Shown here piece by piece: positions 28,382-36,997 of a stretch of DNA of 64,000 nt. The notes beneath the pieces are model-generated. The model searched no databases. It saw nothing but the letters and a program-made list of their open reading frames with translations, and had not been told where the DNA came from. The stretch is from an uncultured Bacteroidales bacterium (lineage in GTDB: Bacteria; Bacteroidota; Bacteroidia; Bacteroidales; F082), in contig CAJOIS010000001.1 of assembly GCA_905234645.1 (NCBI GenBank), positions 1-64,000 on the forward strand, written 5' to 3'. Position numbers and translations under genes: made by a program. How positions within the stretch are numbered: position 1 is the first letter of the stretch; every line of letters starts with the position of its first letter.

Positions 28382-28486
28382 ACTATGGCTAATAGCCTAT
28401 GGCCGATGGCCCGCTTCGTTCAAAGGCACGAAGTCCTACGCTTTGGGAGAAGCAAGGCTATAGGCCACGAGCCATAGGTATAGTTC
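28380..28486. repeat. CTATGGC-type inverted repeat between rSAM gene and aroK
   Basis: The left arm begins GAACTATGGCTAATAGCCTA and the right arm (28456-28486) ends CCATAGGTATAGTTC, forming a long imperfect hairpin. The left arm overlaps the end of the rSAM stop codon. A related copy is at 30461-30539. Confidence 0.7.
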
Positions 28487-28500
28487 AAAACAGAGAAACC

Positions 28501-29007
28501 ATGAATAGGATCTACCTCGTCGGTTATATGGGTGCGGGAAAGACCACCACAGCAAAGCGTCTCGCTGGGCGTCTCGGATGGCAGGTGGTCGACACCGATG
28601 CGTTGTTTGAGGAGAAATACAAGATTTCCGTTTGTGATTTCTTCAACAAATACGACGAGCCACTCTACCGAAAGTTGGAGTCGGAGGTGCTGAAAAGCAC
28701 GGAGAGTATGGAGAATACGGTGATTTCCACGGGTGGTGGCACGGCATGTTATTTCGACAACATGGAATGGATGAACCATCATGGCTTGACCGTGTTTCTG
28801 AAAATCAGCGAGAAGGCGGTGACTGACAGGCTGTTGCATGCCAAGAGGAAGCGTCCATTGGCGGAGGGCAAGAGCGAGGCCGAACTGACCGAGTTCGTCC
28901 AACAGCACTACACTTCACGTCTGCCTTTTTACGAGCGGGCACAAATCACCGTGAAGGCCGAGGATCTGGATATAGATTCATTATTGGAGCGCATCAAGGA
29001 GTGCTAA
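28501..29007 (+). CDS. aroK: Shikimate kinase
   Basis: Phosphorylates shikimate at the 3-OH with ATP in the chorismate pathway. P-loop GYMGAGKTTTAKRLA at residues 8-22, shikimate-binding DTD near 33-35, STGGGTA near 78-84 and lid-region KRKRPL near 118. Length 168 residues, typical. The 34 codons upstream of 28501 in the same frame are encoded by the palindromic repeat and are not part of the gene. aroE lies about 1.5 kb away on the other strand. Confidence 0.95.
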   Translation: MNRIYLVGYMGAGKTTTAKRLAGRLGWQVVDTDALFEEKYKISVCDFFNKYDEPLYRKLESEVLKSTESMENTVISTGGGTACYFDNMEWMNHHGLTVFLKISEKAVTDRLLHAKRKRPLAEGKSEAELTEFVQQHYTSRLPFYERAQITVKAEDLDIDSLLERIKEC

Positions 29008-29009
29008 GA

Positions 29010-30446
29010 TTATCGAAGTTCCAGCAGACATACATTCTCCACATGCTGTGTGTGCGGGAACATGTCGACGGGCTGCACTGCCATGACCTTATATGCTGTA
29101 TCAAGCAGTTGTAGGTCGCGCGCTTGCGTGGCAGGGTTGCAGCTGACGTAAACGATTTTTTTCGCTCTTATCTTCAGCAACTGCTCAACCACTTTTTCGG
29201 CCATACCCGCACGCGGCGGGTCGGTGACGATGAGGTCGGGACGGCCGTTGGTTTCAATGAAGTCGTCAGTGAACACCTTTGCCATGTCGCCAGCGTAGAA
29301 GGTGCAGTTGGTGATGCCGTTGATCTCAGCATTGACTTTGGCATCCTCGATGGCGGCCTCCACATATTCGATGCCGACAACCTTTTTCACAAAGCGTGAG
29401 AAATACTGGGCAATGGTGCCTGTGCCCGTGTAAAGGTCGTACATCAGTTCGTCGCCCTGCACCTCGGCGAGGTCGAAGGCGGTCTTGTAGAGCCTTTCGG
29501 CCTGGAAGACATTGGTCTGGAAGAATGAAACCGGCCCAATGCGGAATTTTAGGTCGTCGTGGCCTGCACGCGGCGAGGCCATGGTCTCGATGAGATAAGG
29601 CTCGCCCTTGAGGCACTCAAACGGCAAGTCATTGATGATGTCGTTGAGCTTCGGGTTGATGACGAGCAGCAACGAGACAATCTGAGGGAAGGCCATCTCC
29701 AAGGCAGGTATCAGCTCGTGGCGCACCACCTCGTTTTCCTCACCGATGACGAGGATGACCATAAACTCACCCTTCGAGTTGCAGCGGATGACAAGGTTAC
29801 GAAGCAGACCCTCATGGCCGCGGAAGTTATAGTAAGGGAGATGACGCTCCATCGTGAAACGCCTGACAAAGAGGCGGATGGCGTTGGAAGGGTCAGCCTG
29901 CAGGTGGCATTGCTCAATGTCGACGACGCGGTCGAAGAGCTGGGGCAGGTGGAAGCCGAGGCCCTTGCAGGCCTCTTCGTCGTGGGTGCCGGTGGGGGCG
30001 CCGTCGGTGAGCCACTTGCGGTTCGAGAAGGTGTATTCCAGCTTGTTACGGTAATAAAACTGTCTCTCGCAGCCCAGAATCGGACGAATTTCGGGGTATT
30101 CAATCTTGCCGATGCGGTCGAAGTTGTCCTTCACCTGCTTCTGCTTGTAATAGGTCTGCCATTGGTAGTCCATATGCTGCCACTTGCAGCCTCCACACAG
30201 TCCGAAGTGTTGGCATACAGGTTCCACGCGCTTTTCGGATTTCTTCTTGAAGTTCATGATCTTGCCTTCGAAGAAGTTCTTCTTACGCTTGTAGACCTCG
30301 ATGTCGACCACGTCGCCAGGCACGCCAAAGGGGATGAAGACCACGCGCCCTTCGGGCTTGGCGACGGACATGCCTTCGGAGCCGGCATCGATGATTTCGA
30401 CGTCTTCCAAGTATTCCGGTTCTCGTTTTACTTTATTTCTTGCCAT
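29010..30446 (-). CDS. rlmD: 23S rRNA (uracil-5-)-methyltransferase, RlmD/RumA type
   Basis: SAM-dependent m5U methyltransferase. An N-terminal TRAM-like domain (about 15-75) is followed by an Fe-S cysteine set in CQHFGLCGGCKW and a fourth Cys later. The SAM site is YDLYTGTGTIAQYF and the catalytic block is VTDPPRAGM; the nucleophile Cys is in VYVSCNPAT. Length 478 residues, normal for the COG2265 group. RlmD and RlmC-type enzymes are hard to separate by eye, so the position specificity is uncertain. The stop is 2 bp from the convergent aroK stop. Confidence 0.9.
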   Translation of the reverse strand: MARNKVKREPEYLEDVEIIDAGSEGMSVAKPEGRVVFIPFGVPGDVVDIEVYKRKKNFFEGKIMNFKKKSEKRVEPVCQHFGLCGGCKWQHMDYQWQTYYKQKQVKDNFDRIGKIEYPEIRPILGCERQFYYRNKLEYTFSNRKWLTDGAPTGTHDEEACKGLGFHLPQLFDRVVDIEQCHLQADPSNAIRLFVRRFTMERHLPYYNFRGHEGLLRNLVIRCNSKGEFMVILVIGEENEVVRHELIPALEMAFPQIVSLLLVINPKLNDIINDLPFECLKGEPYLIETMASPRAGHDDLKFRIGPVSFFQTNVFQAERLYKTAFDLAEVQGDELMYDLYTGTGTIAQYFSRFVKKVVGIEYVEAAIEDAKVNAEINGITNCTFYAGDMAKVFTDDFIETNGRPDLIVTDPPRAGMAEKVVEQLLKIRAKKIVYVSCNPATQARDLQLLDTAYKVMAVQPVDMFPHTQHVENVCLLELR

Positions 30447-30460
30447 GTTTTTCTTCTTTT

Positions 30461-30539
30461 GAACTATGGCTTATGGCCTATGACTATGGCTTGCTCACAC
30501 ATGAAAGCAAGCCATCGGCCATAGTCATCGGCCATAGTC
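30461..30539. repeat. CTATGGC-type repeat upstream of rlmD, overlapping the aroE stop
   Basis: Repeated GAACTATGGC, GGCTTGCT ... AGCAAGCC and CGGCCATAGTC units form a hairpin. The end of the repeat supplies the last codons and the TGA stop of aroE (30525-30527), so AroE ends DYGR from repeat sequence. Same family as 28380-28486. Confidence 0.7.
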
Positions 30540-31268
30540 GCCATTAAATATCTCCCATGTCATTTTAGCTTGTTCCTCAAACATCTGCATGCCGTTAAAC
30601 ACCTTCGCGCCCCAGCTTTTGCCCAGCTCCATGAATGCTGTCTCCTTCGGGTTGTAGATCAAGTCGATAAGGACATGTTTGTTGCTTAGCGCTTGGTAGT
30701 GGATGTCGGGGAAGTTGTCGGTTTGCGGGGCCATGCCCAGCGGAGTGGTATTGATGATGAGGTGGTTTTGCTTTAGGATGTCGTCGCTCAGGGTTTCGTA
30801 GGTGAGGTCGCCTTTTTCGGCGCTGCGGCTAACGGTGGAATAGGGGATGCCTTTCTGTTTCAGTACGTACTGCACGGCTTTGGAGGCGCCACCTGTGCCC
30901 AATACCAAGGCATGGGCTATGGCCTTGCCGTTGATGGCGCGGTTGAGCAACTGTTCGAAGCCATAGACGTCGGTGTTGTAGCCTTTCAGCTTGCCGTCCT
31001 TGAGGGTCACCACATTCACCGCGCCGATTTCCTTGGCCACGGTGTCGATGTCGTCGAGCAACGAGATGATGGCTTCCTTGTATGGTATCGTCACGTTGAA
31101 GCCACAAAGGTCGGGATAGCGCTCCATCACCTCGTGGATTTCTTCCACGTTCTTCAGGTCGAAGTTCTGGTAGCGGCAGTCCAACCCCTCGTAAGCGAAT
31201 TTCGCCTCAAAAAGAGCCTTCGACTGCGAATGCTTCAACGGGTGTCCGATCAATCCGTAACGTTTCAT
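30525..31268 (-). CDS. aroE: Shikimate dehydrogenase
   Basis: NADPH-dependent reduction of 3-dehydroshikimate. The substrate-binding start is YGLIGHPLKHSQSKALF, catalytic Lys in NVTIPYKEAI (near 65), NTDVYGF near 99-105 and the nucleotide loop LGTGGASKAVQ near 126. Length 247 residues, slightly short but complete. The C-terminus is set by a palindromic repeat that provides the stop codon. Confidence 0.95.
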   Translation of the reverse strand: MKRYGLIGHPLKHSQSKALFEAKFAYEGLDCRYQNFDLKNVEEIHEVMERYPDLCGFNVTIPYKEAIISLLDDIDTVAKEIGAVNVVTLKDGKLKGYNTDVYGFEQLLNRAINGKAIAHALVLGTGGASKAVQYVLKQKGIPYSTVSRSAEKGDLTYETLSDDILKQNHLIINTTPLGMAPQTDNFPDIHYQALSNKHVLIDLIYNPKETAFMELGKSWGAKVFNGMQMFEEQAKMTWEIFNGDYGR

Positions 31269-31282
31269 TATCTTTTTGTTTG

Positions 31283-31352
31283 ACTCGGGACGCGGGACTG
31301 CGAGACGCGAGACAAACTAAAGTCTCGCGTCTCGTGTCTCGAAGTCTCGTGT
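31283..31352. repeat. GCGAGACGCGAGAC inverted repeat
   Basis: GCGAGACGCGAGAC (31300-31313) faces GTCTCGCGTCTCG (31322-31334), with further GAGTC/GTCTCG copies around, between the aroE start and the export-protein stop. A strong transcript hairpin is likely. Confidence 0.7.
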
Positions 31353-31378
31353 CCAATGCAATAGTTCATTAATTCGTC

Positions 31379-31873
31379 TTATTGAATCCCAAATATCGCC
31401 CCAAATCCCAAGGTGCATAACACCCCGACAATCACGCTGGCGAGGATGACGCCTCCCACGACGGCCAACACGCTTTTCTTGAAGTCCATGTCGAGGAAGC
31501 TGGCGGCAAGTGTGCCCGTCCAGGCGCCTGTGCCAGGCAGCGGTATGCCGACGAAGAGCAGCAGTGCCCAGTAAAGGCCGCGTCCCGCCTTGGCTTGCAG
31601 CTTCTCGCCACCTTTCTCGCCTTTTTCGAGGCACCAGTTGCAGAATCTGCTGAAGAAACGCACCTTTCCGTTTTTCCCCCATTCCAGCACCTTGCGGGCG
31701 AAGAAGAAGATGAAAGGCACGGGCAGCATGTTGCCGATGGCGATGATAATGTAACTCCACAGCAAACTAAAGTCGGGATTGGCGGTGTGGATTCCGTAGG
31801 CCACAGGAAGTGCGCCGCGCAGCTCGATGAGGGGTATCATCGCGATGAGGAAGATATAGATATAGTTCTTCAT
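31379..31873 (-). CDS. Small multidrug export family membrane protein (COG2426)
   Basis: 164 residues with four hydrophobic segments: IFLIAMIPLIELRGALPVA, YIIIAIGNMLPVPFIFFFA, GLYWALLLFVGIPLPGTGAW and VLAVVGGVILASVIVGVL. The ELRGALP and PLPGTGAWTG motifs mark the 'putative small multi-drug export protein' family. The transport role is a family label; the substrate is unknown. The start overlaps the TPR gene's stop by 4 bp (31870-31873), so they are translationally coupled. Confidence 0.85.
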   Translation of the reverse strand: MKNYIYIFLIAMIPLIELRGALPVAYGIHTANPDFSLLWSYIIIAIGNMLPVPFIFFFARKVLEWGKNGKVRFFSRFCNWCLEKGEKGGEKLQAKAGRGLYWALLLFVGIPLPGTGAWTGTLAASFLDMDFKKSVLAVVGGVILASVIVGVLCTLGFGAIFGIQ

Positions 31874-33318
31874 TCGATTTTGGTGTTTGGGGCTTGGTTT
31901 TTCTTATGCTGTTCGATGAGTTCGAGGATGTCGTTGTCGTTGGCCAACAGCTCTTTGTCATATTCCAAAAAGTCGGGCCAAAGCTCAAAATCGGCTTCCA
32001 AGGCTTGCTCCAAGGCTTCGAGCCCTTCTTGCCGGCTGCCTTTGACGAAGTAGGCGTAGGCCAACAGGTAAAGCAGCGAGCTGTCATTGTCGGTTTGCAG
32101 CAGCCCGAATTTGATGGTGTTGATGGCTTCGTCGATCTTGTCCTGTTGTCCGTAGAGGTCGGCGATATAGTAATATGCGTCGGCGTCGTTGGGTGTCTGT
32201 TCCTGAATCTTGCGCAGGCAGTCCATCGCCGTGTCGTATTCCTTGAGTTTCATGTAGTCGGTGGCCATGGAGTAGAGGTGATCGGTCTCCCAAGGCTCCA
32301 GCTCCAAGGCTTTCTCGAAATATTTGATGGCCTTTCTGCTGTTGCCTCTGTCACTGAACACATAGCCTAGGCCGGCATAGCCAGAGCCTATCATCGGGTT
32401 GATCTCCAAGGCTTTGCTGAAATGCTCCTCGGCGGTCTGAAGGTCGTTGAGGCGGTAGTAGCAGTCGCCCAGGGTGGTATGTATCATCGAAGTCTCCACG
32501 CCGTTGCGCAGGGCTTCTTCAAGGGTGTCGATGGCTTCCTTGTAGCGGCCTAGGTCGTAGTAGATGTCGGCCAGGTGCATGTTGGTCCAGAGGTCTTCCG
32601 GGTCTATGCTGAGGGCGTATTCATACGGGTCGATGCTCTCTTCGTATTGGCCCATCATGCGGTACACGTCGCCTATGTTGGTCCAGGCCTTGCTGTTGTA
32701 AGGGTCTTTGTCAACCAGCTGTTGGAAGTAAGCGATGGCATCTTCCTTACGGCCGGCACTGAGGTAACAACAGCGGATCTCGTGATAGATGGTGTCCTTG
32801 TCGTCGGCGAGTTGTATGGCTTTGTCGTAGAACTCAAGGGCTAGGTCGTACTTCTGCATGTGCTGGTATTCGTAGGCGATGGCGTTGTAAAGCTCGAACT
32901 TCTCGTCTTCATCGAAGTAGGGCAGGGCACTGAAGTAGTTCTCCAGAGCCTCTTCCGACTTGCCAAGTACTGCTAAACAAGAACCTAAGGTGAGGAAATA
33001 GTCGGGGTCCTCGTCATCGTCGACACGTTCCACATGTTGCATGATGTCGAAGGCACGTTGGGCGTCGTTCTCAAGAAGGTATTGCCGTGCCAGCTTGATT
33101 TTCAGCATATTGCTTTCGGGATGCTGGGACATGGCCATCTCCACGGCCTGACGCGAGCGCTTCAGCTGGTTGTGCTGCGTGTAGTGGTCGATGATGTATT
33201 CAAACTCCTCGCTGTCGAAATATGCCGAATCGTGCGTCTTAAGCATTGACTCGTACTTTTCGATGGCTTTTTCCATCTCCTCTTCTCGCTCAAAAAACTC
33301 TTCTTCGTCCTCAAACAT
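31870..33318 (-). CDS. Tetratricopeptide repeat protein
   Basis: 482 residues, about 11-12 TPR units in tandem (for example AWTNIGDVYRMMGQYEESID, GSGYAGLGYVFSDRGNSRKA). There is no signal peptide from the chosen start MFEDEEEFF, so it is probably cytoplasmic. The start at 33318 fits a -7 box at 33339-33346; the longer frame to 33393 would begin upstream of that promoter. Partner unknown. Coupled to the export-family gene downstream. Confidence 0.88.
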   Translation of the reverse strand: MFEDEEEFFEREEEMEKAIEKYESMLKTHDSAYFDSEEFEYIIDHYTQHNQLKRSRQAVEMAMSQHPESNMLKIKLARQYLLENDAQRAFDIMQHVERVDDDEDPDYFLTLGSCLAVLGKSEEALENYFSALPYFDEDEKFELYNAIAYEYQHMQKYDLALEFYDKAIQLADDKDTIYHEIRCCYLSAGRKEDAIAYFQQLVDKDPYNSKAWTNIGDVYRMMGQYEESIDPYEYALSIDPEDLWTNMHLADIYYDLGRYKEAIDTLEEALRNGVETSMIHTTLGDCYYRLNDLQTAEEHFSKALEINPMIGSGYAGLGYVFSDRGNSRKAIKYFEKALELEPWETDHLYSMATDYMKLKEYDTAMDCLRKIQEQTPNDADAYYYIADLYGQQDKIDEAINTIKFGLLQTDNDSSLLYLLAYAYFVKGSRQEGLEALEQALEADFELWPDFLEYDKELLANDNDILELIEQHKKNQAPNTKIE

Positions 33319-33338
33319 GTTCTTGCTGAAATTTTGTG

Positions 33339-33346
33339 CAAAAATA
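33339..33346 (-). promoter_or_regulatory. -7 promoter box for the TPR gene
   Basis: The minus strand reads TATTTTTG, 21 nt upstream of the TPR ATG at 33318. This supports the shorter start. Confidence 0.5.
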
Positions 33347-33376
33347 ATAAAAAGTGCGGAATATGTGCTTCTTTTG

Positions 33377-33384
33377 TATCTTTG
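33377..33384 (+). promoter_or_regulatory. -7 promoter box for the TPM gene
   Basis: TATCTTTG, 21 nt upstream of ATG 33405; divergent from the TPR promoter. Confidence 0.55.
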
Positions 33385-33404
33385 TGCTTTCAAAACGACG
33401 ACAT

Positions 33405-34961
33405 ATGAGGAAATACTGCTTGATTTTGATGATAATGTTCTTGAGTGTCATGATGATGGCACAAAAGGTATGGACAGTACAGACCGTGCCCAATACACGC
33501 TTGGAAAGCAACGACATCCACGTCAGCGACCCCGACGGCTACCTCTCCGACAGTATTGAGACTACCATCAACACGACCTTGTGTTCTATCCGTGATAAAG
33601 CCGATGTCTTCGTGGTGACTTTGACCAGCATTGGCGATGCCGACCCGAAGCACTTTGCCACGACACTGTTCAACTACTGGGGCATTGGCGACGCTGAGAC
33701 TAACAATGGTGTGTTGCTGCTTTTTGTCGAAGACCAGCATGCCTTGGAGATGGAGACGGGCTACGGCGCAGAGGAAACGCTGACGGATGCCAAGTGCGAG
33801 CGCATCTTCACCAACAGCATGATGCCTTATTTTCGTGCCGGCGACTATGAAGGCGGCCTTTGTAATGGCGTGGCCGAAATCGTCACCGTCTATGGCGGCG
33901 ATGTGCCGATGGCGCTGAAGACAACATTACCTTCCGTCGGTGACTATGAGGATGAAGACAGCGGGTTGGAAGACGTAAGTGTCATCTTCATATTGTTCGC
34001 TTTTTTGATGGCTCTGCTGCCGTTTTTCGGCCTCATTTTTTGGGCGGTCAAGCATAAATCGAAAGCTGCGACGTCAGATAGCTACAGTGCCAAGGAGGAA
34101 GACGGCTCCACCTATGTCGAGGGCTTCAAGACCTCGTGGTCGGGTTCGCCTTGGGACGGCAAAGGCTGTCTCGGCGGCATGACGATAGGCCTCTCGGTCT
34201 TTGTGGTTCTTTTTGTCGTCATCTTCTTTATGGTCGTCTTTTATCCCGACCTTGAAGAGAAGCGGATGTTCGATTGGGCTGCCGTTGGCACCTTGGTGTT
34301 GTATCTTTCCTGGGTGTGCTTCCGCCATAATCAGCGTGTCCTGAAGACCGCCAACATGCTGGCCTTGAGTTCCGTCAATCCGAAGTCGGTCTATGAGGCG
34401 GCGCAAAACCACGAGGCCAACAAAGTGGCGATGTGGATGGCACCTTGGCTGGGTTGGGTGTATTACCTTATATTGAAGAAAAAAGTCAATGCCCACGACG
34501 AATGCCAATGCCCTAAGTGTGGAGGAATACTGCACAAGGACAATCTGTTTGGATTGCCTGAAAGCCATTTGGTCGAAGAGAGGGTAGGGGCCTATACGTT
34601 CACGCCATACTACTGCACCAACGGCCATAGGATTGTGGTAAAGGAAAAGGGGAGCCAGTTCTCGAAGTTCATTACCTGTGAAAAATGCGGTGCCTACACT
34701 ATGAAGCTCGTCGATACAAAGATCGTAAAGCAAGCCACATATTCAAGCAGTGGCGAGAAGGAAGAGACCTATGCTTGCCAGTATTGCGGCGAGACTTTTA
34801 CCAAGACGGCCGTCATCCCCATGCTGGTGCGCTACACCGGCGGCTCTTCCTCCGGTTCCTCCAGTGGCAGAAGCCATTCCAGCCACAGCTACCATTCCAG
34901 CTCCCACGGCTCCTTCGGAGGCGGTCGCAGCGGTGGCGGCGGACATTCGGGGAGGTGGTAA
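33405..34961 (+). CDS. TPM domain membrane protein with zinc-ribbon-like region
   Basis: 518 residues. Signal peptide MRKYCLILMIMFLSVMMMAQ, then a TPM domain (about 35-165: DPDGYLSDS, WGIGDAETNNGVLLLFV, LEMETGYGAEETLTDAKC). Transmembrane segments follow near 190, 268 and 300. Next is a cysteine-rich part with CQCPKCGG, CEKCGAY and CQYCGETF, likely zinc ribbons, and finally a Ser/Gly/His-rich tail ending GGGHSGRW. TPM proteins (YgcG group) are often linked to membrane or photosystem maintenance; the function here is not known. Start at 33405 chosen from the signal peptide and promoter. Confidence 0.88.
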   Translation: MRKYCLILMIMFLSVMMMAQKVWTVQTVPNTRLESNDIHVSDPDGYLSDSIETTINTTLCSIRDKADVFVVTLTSIGDADPKHFATTLFNYWGIGDAETNNGVLLLFVEDQHALEMETGYGAEETLTDAKCERIFTNSMMPYFRAGDYEGGLCNGVAEIVTVYGGDVPMALKTTLPSVGDYEDEDSGLEDVSVIFILFAFLMALLPFFGLIFWAVKHKSKAATSDSYSAKEEDGSTYVEGFKTSWSGSPWDGKGCLGGMTIGLSVFVVLFVVIFFMVVFYPDLEEKRMFDWAAVGTLVLYLSWVCFRHNQRVLKTANMLALSSVNPKSVYEAAQNHEANKVAMWMAPWLGWVYYLILKKKVNAHDECQCPKCGGILHKDNLFGLPESHLVEERVGAYTFTPYYCTNGHRIVVKEKGSQFSKFITCEKCGAYTMKLVDTKIVKQATYSSSGEKEETYACQYCGETFTKTAVIPMLVRYTGGSSSGSSSGRSHSSHSYHSSSHGSFGGGRSGGGGHSGRW

Positions 34962-34998
34962 ATTTTTGTTTTTTTCGTGAAACATGTACTTCTTTTTG

Positions 34999-35006
34999 TA
35001 ACTTTG
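34999..35006 (+). promoter_or_regulatory. -7 promoter box upstream of a small-ORF region
   Basis: TAACTTTG (TAnnTTTG), about 30 nt before a possible broken mini-ORF and 140 nt before the 35145 ORF. Confidence 0.45.
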
Positions 35007-35034
35007 CAAGCATAAAACAAAAAACTCATTTTGA

Positions 35035-35131
35035 TTGAAACTCAACAAAGACGAATTCCAAATAGGATGACCGTGCCCTCGCCGCCACTGAACAAGTAAT
35101 GAAAAGCGAAAGGGAGAGAGTTTATTTATAA
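35035..35131 (+). other. Possible frameshifted mini-gene
   Basis: TTG at 35035 opens KLNKDEFQIG and then hits TGA. If one base near 35069 is skipped, the frame continues as DRALAATEQVMKSERERVYL and stops at 35131. The joined 31-residue peptide would be a coherent charged helix downstream of a promoter box. It could equally be chance. Confidence 0.25.
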
Positions 35132-35144
35132 TCAATACAATATA

Positions 35145-35360
35145 ATGACACATTGCTGTCCACTAAAAAATCGATATCGTTCTTTGAATTTGTTCTACGT
35201 GCAGCGGGGCGACGAAGACGAAATCGAGAGCGCGCTCCACACGCCTTGCTGGTATCCCATTTTATATAGCCGCCTCACCAACGCCAACACCCATCTCTAC
35301 CGTTGTAAAGACTACGACGACGCGGTGAACAAGATTGTAGATTGGGAGGGGAAACTATAA
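35145..35360 (+). CDS. Hypothetical small protein
   Basis: 71 residues, not recognised. The C-terminal part (LYSRLTNANTHLYRCKDYDDAVNKIVDWEG) is rich in aromatic and charged residues and looks like a folded fragment rather than random sequence. The N-terminal part is less convincing. It ends 2 bp before the convergent YoeB-type toxin. It could be a remnant of a longer gene. Confidence 0.4.
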   Translation: MTHCCPLKNRYRSLNLFYVQRGDEDEIESALHTPCWYPILYSRLTNANTHLYRCKDYDDAVNKIVDWEGKL

Positions 35361-35362
35361 AC

Positions 35363-35638
35363 TTATTTGTCGTCATAGTGCCCATATGCCGAGAGCACGA
35401 GAACCACGACCTCGTTGTCGTGAATCTCGTAAATCAGGCGGTGCTTCTTTGAGATACGGCGACTCCATTGACCAGCGCGGTCGCCGGAAAGAGGTTCGGG
35501 ATGGCCAGTGCCCGTGCGGGGATGCTCCTTCAGCTCAGGCTCAAACTTCAAAAGCTTCATAAAGGCTTTGGGTTCCTCGGCTTGGAGATTCTTGGCATCT
35601 TCGATGGCTTGTTTTTGGTATTTGAGGGTGTATGCCAT
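35363..35638 (-). CDS. YoeB/Txe-family toxin
   Basis: 91 residues: start AYTLKYQKQAIEDAKNL, then a central segment around ELKEHPRTGTGHPEPL, the conserved WSRRISKKHRLIYEI and a C-terminal VLSAYGHYDD. These are the YoeB features, including the Arg/His/Tyr catalytic set at the end. Family members cleave mRNA at the ribosome. Its ATG overlaps the antitoxin's stop codon by 1 nt (TAATG), so expression is coupled. The longer open frame to 35848 is antitoxin sequence in another frame. Confidence 0.92.
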   Translation of the reverse strand: MAYTLKYQKQAIEDAKNLQAEEPKAFMKLLKFEPELKEHPRTGTGHPEPLSGDRAGQWSRRISKKHRLIYEIHDNEVVVLVLSAYGHYDDK

Positions 35639-35886
35639 TATCCTACGCGCTTGATGAGGTCTTCGATGGTTTCTCCTTCTTTCAGCTCGTATGAAGGCCC
35701 TTTTTTGGCCTCGTCGATACGAGCGAAAAACTCTTCTTTGGTGAAAAGAGTGGGGTCGTTTTCCTTTTCTTTTGCCAGTTTCTTGGCATACCGGGTCAAA
35801 CGTCTCATCAGAGGCTCGCAGTCGGCAATGGCTCCAATGCTTTGCCACAGTTCCGTGTTCATGGTGTTAAGTTGTACGGCTGTCAT
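35638..35886 (-). CDS. Antitoxin of the YoeB-type pair
   Basis: 82 residues from ATG 35886. The N-terminal helices (TELWQSIGAIADCEPLMRRL) are followed by YAKKLAKEKEND and a TKEEFFARIDEA tail, the usual Bacteroidetes antitoxin arrangement. The start was chosen because the -7 box at 35916-35923 lies downstream of the longer start at 35955. The 48-residue mini-ORF at 47578-47724 matches the first half of this protein in pattern. Confidence 0.85.
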   Translation of the reverse strand: MTAVQLNTMNTELWQSIGAIADCEPLMRRLTRYAKKLAKEKENDPTLFTKEEFFARIDEAKKGPSYELKEGETIEDLIKRVG

Positions 35887-35915
35887 AACTGCTTGTGTTT
35901 TATTGTTATCTGTTG

Positions 35916-35923
35916 CAAAGATA
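35916..35923 (-). promoter_or_regulatory. -7 promoter box for the YoeB-type pair
   Basis: The minus strand reads TATCTTTG, 30 nt upstream of the antitoxin ATG at 35886. Confidence 0.55.
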
Positions 35924-35995
35924 GACAATATTTCTGAAACGATGTTTGTTTTCAAAGAAAAACCGTGTCGAGGGCGAGTGTATTTGTTTTTTTTC

Positions 35996-36003
35996 TAAAT
36001 TTG
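35996..36003 (+). promoter_or_regulatory. -7 promoter box for transketolase genes
   Basis: TAAATTTG, 28 nt upstream of the transketolase N-subunit ATG; divergent from the toxin-antitoxin promoter. Confidence 0.5.
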
Positions 36004-36031
36004 CCCCATCGAAAATTAAAACACATTCACT

Positions 36032-36874
36032 ATGACTATCAACGAATTAGAAAGAATCGCCTCACAGGTGCGCCGCGACATTATCCGTATGGTGCATGGC
36101 TGCCAGTCGGGTCACCCGGGCGGTTCACTGGGCGCGACAGACATTGTTACCGCCCTTTATTTCGACCAGATGGAAATCGACCCCGCCAACTTCAAGATGG
36201 ATGGCGTGGGCGAGGACCTGTTTTTCCTTTCTAACGGCCACATCAGCCCGATGCTGTATAGCATCCTGGCACGTCGTGGCTATTTCCCCATCAGCGAGCT
36301 GGCTACCTTCCGCCGCCTTGGCACACGTCTGCAAGGCCATCCCACGCCCATGGAAGGTCTGCCGGGCATTCGCATGGCCTCTGGCTCCTTGGGACAGGGA
36401 CTGTCCGTTGCCGTTGGTGCGGCACAAGCCAAACGACTCAACGGCGACAAGCACCTCGTCTTCGTCCTTATGGGTGACGGCGAGCAGGAAGAGGGCCAGA
36501 TTTGGGAAGCCGCCATGTATGCCCCCGCCAAAGGCGTCGACAACCTCGTCGCCATCATCGACTACAACAAGAAGCAAATCGACGGCTCTACCGACGACGT
36601 GCTGAATCTTGGTGATCTGCGCGCCAAATACGAGGCTTTTGGATGGGAGGTCATCGAAGTCAGCGGCAACAACATGCAGGCTGTCGTCAACACGCTCAAG
36701 TTCGTCCGCGAGAACGCCTTCCAAGGCAAGCCGCAGCTCATCCTCGCCCACACGGTGATGGGCAAGGGCGTCGACTTCATGGAGAACAACCACAAATGGC
36801 ACGGCACGCCGCCTAACGACGAGCAAGCCGCCAACGCACTTTCACAATTGGAAGAGACTCTAGGGGATTATTAG
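36032..36874 (+). CDS. Transketolase, N-terminal subunit
   Basis: The thiamine-diphosphate-binding half of a split transketolase of the non-oxidative pentose phosphate pathway. Seen: QSGHPGGSLGATDIVTALYF near 28-47, SNGHISPMLYS, GSLGQGLSVAVGAA and the TPP motif GDGEQEEGQIWEA...N (GDG-X26-N) near 149-179. At 280 residues it is exactly the N-terminal half. The C-subunit follows after 123 bp that contain an inverted repeat; both must associate to form the active site. Confidence 0.95.
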   Translation: MTINELERIASQVRRDIIRMVHGCQSGHPGGSLGATDIVTALYFDQMEIDPANFKMDGVGEDLFFLSNGHISPMLYSILARRGYFPISELATFRRLGTRLQGHPTPMEGLPGIRMASGSLGQGLSVAVGAAQAKRLNGDKHLVFVLMGDGEQEEGQIWEAAMYAPAKGVDNLVAIIDYNKKQIDGSTDDVLNLGDLRAKYEAFGWEVIEVSGNNMQAVVNTLKFVRENAFQGKPQLILAHTVMGKGVDFMENNHKWHGTPPNDEQAANALSQLEETLGDY

Positions 36875-36960
36875 TTGGCTTCTGGCAGTCTCACGAGGAT
36901 GTAGGGCTTTTACCCTCGGTTAAAGCTGCCAAAAGCCAGTAGCCAAGAGCCAACAGCAAT
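36875..36960. repeat. Inverted repeat between transketolase subunits
   Basis: TTGGCTTCTGGCAG near 36875-36889 faces CTGCCAAAAGCCAGTAGCC and CAAGAGCCAAC downstream, giving an imperfect hairpin between two cotranscribed subunit genes. It may modulate mRNA stability; no function is shown. Confidence 0.6.
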
Positions 36961-36997
36961 TCAACAGTTAAACAATCAACGATTCAACGTACACAAT

